The notes below the pieces were generated by a model. It searched no databases. It had not been told where the DNA came from and saw only the letters and a program-made list of their open reading frames with translations. From Styela clava (Eukaryota; Chordata; Ascidiacea; Stolidobranchia; Styelidae), in contig NC_135253.1 of the NCBI RefSeq assembly GCF_964204865.1, positions 21,178,001-21,242,000 of the forward strand: a stretch of DNA of 64,000 nucleotides. The letters run 5' to 3'. Shown here piece after piece: positions 58,970 through 64,000 of the stretch (positions are counted from its first letter, which is position 1; each line of letters begins with the position of its first letter). The position numbers and the translations under genes were made by a program.

Positions 58970-59700
58970 ATAAGGAAATAAAACGAATTCGATCAAAATA
59001 TATCACAAATTCACGTAATTTCACACGCCATTACGTGAAAATATTTCATGAAAATTGTGATTTTCATGTCAAATGATGAATTTATCATGCGATATTAAAT
59101 AAAGAAAAGAATAGATAAACGTGGATTTTGGAAATGTTACGAGATCTATGAAGAATAAATGGAAAATCCAACGTGAAACACACGCATGTGGAATCAATTC
59201 TTGAATTACTTGCTGTATAAAAAAAAAATTGTGTAGATTATTTCGCGCAATTTCGTGAAAATACTCTCACGAGTGTCAAGTGAATTTGTTCAAGCTTAAT
59301 TATGTCTTTATTAATAAATAACGTAAATTCACACGAATGTTGAACAGTTTGAAAATTACTCGACAAGGCTTGTATGGAAATTTACTGAATTCGTCTGTTC
59401 AGATAATTTCACGCAATTTCGTAAAATAAATATTGAATTCATAAAAAAAACGTAAGATCGCATTTATATTTCGCAATCGGTAAAGTACGTGATAAAATTC
59501 TATTGATGATTCGTAAATTTGCTTGATCAGATGATTTTGGGCAATTTCGTGAAAATATTTTAATAAGAATCATTGTCAGTATATTATAGGTTAATCATGA
59601 ATTCATATACAAATAACTCGAAACCATAAAAAATAGGTTGTGAATTAGGAAAAAGAAAAATTCACGCAGTTAATTTCAGAACAAGAGTGAAAATATTAAG
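58970..59700 (+). repeat. Degenerate tandem repeat with CAATTTCGTGAAAATATT core
   Basis: Copies of ATTTCACGCAATTTCGTGAA-like sequence lie near 59012, 59240, 59404 and 59533, interleaved with ATGAATTCAT/GAATTCGT-type AT-rich segments. Spacing is irregular (about 130-230 bp). The core is partly self-complementary (TTTCACG..CGTGAAA). Confidence 0.55.
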
Positions 59701-60094
59701 TCAACACCCAATGCAATTTTGCACATCCATCCAGTTCTAAATGCACCTTAAACTGGTAAACATGCATTTTCTATCGACTTGGTGTCTTTTGCTAGAAAAC
59801 CTCATGCTCAAATAAAACTGATTCAGCAATGCCAAACCGGTCATTTCAAAACGTTAAGCCAGCGGCCATTTTTACTGCCTATTTCAGTGCTTGTTCACAA
59901 GCGCATCTATGTTCAAAGTGAATGTATGAGGGCTCTTCATAAAAACCTATAACATGTTATCGAGAATGCTTTAATCAATAGATCTCACCCTCTCTCATAT
60001 CGGCAGTTCTTGCATAAGGTTTTCACGCAAACGTACATCAATATAGCCTACCTCGTGGCTATTAAAATCACTTTTTCAGCTACAAGCCATACAT

Positions 60095-60644
60095 CAGCGG
60101 TGTGCAACGTTTTTGTCGGTGGGCCATTTAACCAACTTCAGATATCTAGCTGGGCTACACAAAAAGTTAGCGGAGAAGGGAGGCAAACTTGATGCGGCTA
60201 TTGCTTAGCCTTACAGTAATAAATGTAGCATTAAAAGATTTAAACGCAGCGACAAGGGTACTCCCGTGGTGTGTGTACCAGATTATAGTTAGGCCATAAT
60301 TTTATTCCAATTTTTCATATTTTAGTTCTATTACGAGTTAGAGGAATGTCTGTGTTAGTCAAGTAAATACACCCCCTGTCCATAGGCTTCCGTTCCTTTA
60401 CACAACTTGATGTAAAGTAGGCGAACAAAATTAGTTATCTCCATATAGGTACACACACCTCTAGAGCGCCGCGACAAGAGTAAAAAACATTATGTATTTT
60501 TATCCATGTGAGCGTCTTTCATACATAAACTATCAGATTAGGATTTCATGATTGGTAGGAAAAATCTCAGTGTTGACTCAGGGCCACACTAAACGGCTTT
60601 GCTGGCTAGGTTGTAGCACGCGGGCCATCTGTTGCACACCCGTG
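60095..60644. mobile_element. CAGCGGTGTGCAAC-ended hAT-like element, interrupted by a younger MITE
   Basis: Left end CAGCGGTGTGCAACGTTTTT, right end (minus) CACGGGTGTGCAACAGATGG, both followed by GGCCA/GGCCCGC-type sequence. Flanking 8-mers ccatacat and ctctacac share five positions. The insert at 60257-60470 accounts for 214 bp of its length. Confidence 0.65.
60257..60470 (-). mobile_element. hAT-like MITE, CCAATATGGAG family (copy 4, inverted)
   Basis: On the minus strand it begins GGCGCTCTAGAGGTGTGTGT and ends with GGTACTCCCGTGG (plus). It is flanked by perfect 8-bp copies gcgacaag at 60249-60256 and 60471-60478. Best-preserved insertion of its family here, nested in an older element. Confidence 0.9.
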
Positions 60645-60699
60645 CTCTACACATTTCAAACACCCTTATGGACCTGATTGTAGTTCCAATAAGATTTCG

Positions 60700-60938
60700 T
60701 CATTTCTTTTGGGCTTTTCGTCTATCCGGGAATGATCTTGGCAAATGAGTTGCACCAATTCCACTATAATTTATCAAGTAAGATGTTGGACTGGACACGT
60801 AATGGAAGCTGTCAAATTTAGGAGGTGGACACAACATGGCGTTGTAAAATAAACACGAGTGTACACAAATAATAAAGGCTGCTAAATAATACCAAGTGAA
60901 CGTGACACTGGCTTCCACAAAGTAAAAACTTTCACGAG
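60700..60938 (-). CDS. Probable terminal exon of a small single-pass membrane protein
   Basis: After a TTTTTTTGGCAG acceptor at 60939 the minus-strand frame runs about 79 codons to a TGA at 60700. One clear membrane segment (about residues 10-32: WYYLAAFIICVHSCLFYNAM) is followed by CPPPKFDSFHYVSSP and a basic end, RRKAQKK. A dilysine-like KK near the C-terminus could mean retention in the endoplasmic reticulum (inference). The frame also remains open to an ATG at 60969, so it could be an 89-aa single-exon gene. A possible upstream exon on the same strand (62181-62122, acceptor TTTATTTCCAG, donor GTGAGT) can join in phase, but a consistent first exon was not found. No family recognised. Confidence 0.45.
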
Positions 60939-60969
60939 CTGCCAAAAAATACCAGAGGGGAAAAATCAC

Positions 60970-62344
60970 TGGTTACCTAGTTTTACTATGAATTACCTTA
61001 CTGTGACTAACTAACAGTTAGAATAGCATTAATCGTTGTTTTTCTATAGAGAAGAAAGGTGATAAGACTGCATAATGGAAGGTTGGGCTCGAGAAAAGTT
61101 AAGCAGTAAATTATTTCCTATGCATGGAGTGTTATGCTGGAGGAAGTCACCCAACGACCGCGATTCGCCGGTTGATCAGTTTAATTGAAATATTCAATTT
61201 ATTAGAAATATATGATAAGACCAGCGTTGGGATGCAACAGGTTCGGGCGACGCCGTTTTTGAAATTCTGTGATAATGAACAAACCTGTTCTTTGGGTAAC
61301 GTGTATCATAGATGACTGCCTAGGTCGTAGCCAGAAACGTCTGGTTATCAGTAAATCGTTTAAGCATAGAGCAAAATGATGTTGCAGGAGGCGTATGAAT
61401 TTATGCCTTACAGCAAATGCCGCAAAATTGCATTAAAAAAATATTGAATTTTTTTTTTGGGGAGGTGGTATGGACCCTCAGCCAATCCCTTATCATGGCT
61501 ACGCCTATGCTGACTGCTGGCGTCATATTTGTCGTTTATAAAAGATATGTAATAGATTCATGTTAAACGTGTCATGTTAATGCAGCTTACGTAGTGAGTC
61601 TTCGGCTGAGCATTTGAATCGAATCGAATCTCGAAAACTTTGAAAATGTATAATTGTACGTGACTTTTTTTATTACGATGGGTCAACCAAGCCTCTACTG
61701 AAAACATTGAATCTATTACTCAGACAATTCCCTGAGTTGTCACACACAATAAGAACCATATTTCATCAATAACTCACTAGGAAAATAAGAATCATATGTC
61801 AGAATTTTCTTTTAAAAATACGGCTTTACAAAAAAATTGAGGAATTTACTTCGATACAAGATGGCGGCGATTCGAAGTTATCGTCTGAACCGATTCGAAT
61901 AATTTACTATTCGATTCGATTCGAAATGCCCAGACTTAGTACTGACATTCATATATTTTATGAAATGAAGGAACCTTTTGTAAGTGAGTTCGATACAAAA
62001 GAAAACCTCTTTTTAAGATGTAGTATGTCATTGAAGCATGTGTACTTAGATAATGTTAGTTGTTTACATTAAAGCTATACGTATGAGGTCTATTCACAAT
62101 CCATGCCACAATAATACTCACAATAAACTCGATCTTGTTTCTCTCTTCCGTTTCCTGATTTCAGCTCTGGTGAAACATTTGCTGGAAATAAAATAACAGA
62201 TACAAATAAATTCCGTAAATTTGTGTTATGATAGAAGACTCTAAAAATTAAATGTTATTACTGCTGCGTTCTGGATCGGACGGTGTGTTTTGTCTCGTTT
62301 TCATTTTTTTGCTAATTTTTTTTGGTATTAATAAAGTACTGTGG
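60970..62344. other. No firm gene seen
   Basis: Contains the weak candidate exon at 62122-62181 (minus) noted with the membrane-protein frame, and TTCGAAT-rich sequence near 61612-61925 like the ends of the 2.2-kb hAT-like element. Otherwise nothing supported. Confidence 0.35.
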
Positions 62345-62595
62345 CTTGGCAGTGTGGCGGCGTTAGGAGTACGCTTTCCACCTCTGAGTACCTGCGTGGG
62401 TTTGCAGGTTTGAATCCTGTGCGAGGATAATTATGTGCGAGAAGATTGCTGGATTCCTCGCTGCCACAGGGTGGTTCACGTAACCGCTGGTCGGCTTGAT
62501 ATATGGACGAGAGGGATGGATAAATATGGATCAATATATGATTAAGCCGTCGTATCGGCTTTCCTTCCCCGGGATAAATATTTAAATTCTATTCT
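62345..62595 (+). mobile_element. tRNA-headed SINE (plus copy)
   Basis: A tRNA-like head with B box GGTTTGAATCC and body TGTGCGAGAAGATTGCTGGA, then GGTTCACGTAACCGCTGGTC. Next comes a hairpin AAGCCGTCGTATCGGCTT, and the tail TTCCCCGGGATAAATATT. Same order as the minus-strand copy at 1505-1810, but 50-60 bp shorter in the middle. Confidence 0.8.
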
Positions 62596-62766
62596 AACTC
62601 GATGATAGAGAAAACCATGCTTCACACTTCTAGCCAGTAAGATATTTATTTTACTTTTTATTCAAGTAAAAAAATAATATATCATCTTAGCAACTTTTCA
62701 AATTTTTTTGCTGCATCCATTATTTCAGAAAGAAGGGATGTGTGTCGTTACCATATCGAGAAAATT

Positions 62767-62874
62767 GGACCTCCAGAAGTATGCGCACCAAGATGGCGCA
62801 CAACCTGAACATAGGTGTGTACCTGTTAGAATTCAGGTTGTGTGACATCTTGGTGCGCATACTTCTGGAGCACC
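62767..62874. mobile_element. 108-bp palindromic MITE (copy 3)
   Basis: GGACCTCCAGAAGTATGCGC and GGTGCTCCAGAAGTATGCGC (minus) ends, with CACCAAGATG(G/T)CGCACAACC on both arms, nearly self-complementary. Flanks are not clearly duplicated. Confidence 0.82.
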
Positions 62875-64000
62875 GAAATAATAGTGGAATTATACTGTAT
62901 CTATATGATTTGAATGAACAATTCATAAACGAGATGTAAACTCACAATAATGGGTGTGCTGTGGGAGTTGCCCCGATCCTAATGCTGTTGACTTTGTATC
63001 ACCTGTCATATAGAAAATAGTTTGTCGTAGAAAATAGTGTATCGTACTGACAAACCCCCTTTAGAAACCGGGCATAAAACAGATTTTTTCTTTTCCGGGA
63101 CAATAGTAAATTACCCAATAGGGTGCTCCACAACAGTGCCGAAAAGGTCCGAGTTATTGACTCGACCATTTATCAAAGACTAGAAGTGACGCGAGTTATC
63201 TAAATTCAGAATGGAAGGTCCTGTTATTATCTAACCTTCAATGAGATTAAACTCAATGATTGACTCGCGAGACGCGAAACAGAGGCTTTCGCCCAGAATT
63301 GCTTTTAGCTCCTGCGCCAATGATCTGCACCCGTGTTGTAAGTGGATTAAAATGTGACAACGAAGTAAAAAAGCCGACTTTGCACCAATAAAAATAATAT
63401 ATAAGCAATGTAAATCCTGCGTGGATGTATTAGTAAGAATCACAAGAAATTGTTTGATTATTAGAAAGCCCGCACTTTATTTAACAAGAGCGCCATCCAA
63501 ACTGGAATATGTCCTTGCTAAAACTATAATATGCGTTTGTAATAAAACTGACAATATAAGATGATAAAAACAAAACACGGCATTACATGTTGAATGAATC
63601 AAATACATTGATGTGAAATGATCAGCTAAAAACAGACCAATGAACAGTTAAGAACATCAAGGCGCAAAGCCAGAAGATTGTGTGTACAACAATTATGTAC
63701 AACTCAGATGGGAATCAGATATTTATTCGTCGTGAAAAACAAATATGAGATCTAAAAAATGTATAAATAAATAAAATACATGTAACAAATTACAAAAACG
63801 GATATCGGCTATTTTCAGTTGAAGAGGGGTTGCGAAAGACGTGACAAGCCATCTAGTCAACGATATTTGGAAATGGGGTCAAATGAGGTCTTTCACAAGA
63901 GCTGGTATATTCGACTTCAGCGAGGTTTGAAGTTAATTTACGTAAGACAGTGAATACGTTTTGAAGTATGACGTGATATGATCACACACGCACATCTATT
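62875..64000. other. No gene seen
   Basis: AT-rich DNA to the window edge. No exon chain, RNA gene or repeat boundary identified. Confidence 0.4.

Noticed and set aside
62261-62304. Candidate first exon (ATG at 62304) for the membrane-protein frame
   Set aside because: Its donor phase leads, through the exon at 62122-62181, to a stop in the terminal exon, so the chain is inconsistent.
1-64000. Bacterial-type operons, ribosome binding sites or riboswitches
   Set aside because: Spliced genes, SINEs, polymerase III tRNA signals and MITEs show a eukaryotic nuclear sequence.

Overview
The window reads as AT-rich nuclear DNA of an invertebrate animal. Genes are split into short exons with consensus-like GT/AG introns, two tRNA-Ser genes are eukaryotic in form, and there is a 7TM receptor, a Death domain, an IRE1-like kinase and a Kelch propeller. 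An invertebrate chordate such as a tunicate would fit (compact introns, many short hAT-type MITEs, lineage-specific receptor and immune-like genes), but nothing in the sequence proves the species. Most of the 64 kb is non-coding and repeat-derived.

Genes, left to right. Two identical tRNA-Ser(UGA) genes lie at 3.75 and 5.0 kb. A five-exon minus-strand gene (7.2-8.9 kb) encodes an acidic-tailed protein of about 177 aa that ends in a SUMO-interaction-like motif. A single-exon divergent 7TM receptor lies at 15.7-16.6 kb (minus). Two paralogous small secreted cysteine-rich genes (20.9 and 49.9 kb, plus) sit in a duplicated block of about 3 kb. At 29.4-34.2 kb (minus) there is a signalling locus: two Death-domain exons, one large exon for an IRE1-like protein kinase domain, then seven exons encoding a six-blade Kelch propeller. 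A small membrane-protein reading frame lies at 60.7-60.9 kb.

Mobile DNA dominates the rest. A family of short MITEs shares ends of the form GGTGCTCC(A/C)GAAGTATGCG and makes 8-bp target duplications, several of them still perfect. There are hAT-like elements with CAGNGGTTC ends, including a decayed BED-finger hAT transposase at 52.8-53.9 kb. There are TA-flanked mariner-type elements, SINEs with tRNA-like heads, and a 4.9-kb inverted-repeat element at 23.5-28.4 kb. From 36.2 to 48.0 kb the DNA is three divergent copies of one large tandem unit. Later transposons interrupt these copies, and the sister copies still show the empty insertion sites. One unit carries a minisatellite of about 39 copies of a 16-bp repeat.

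The most interesting feature is the Death domain / IRE1-like kinase / Kelch locus. With the splice sites identified here, kinase plus Kelch is in frame over 1761 coding bases (586 aa). The link from the Death-domain exons to the kinase exon could not be resolved by reading alone.
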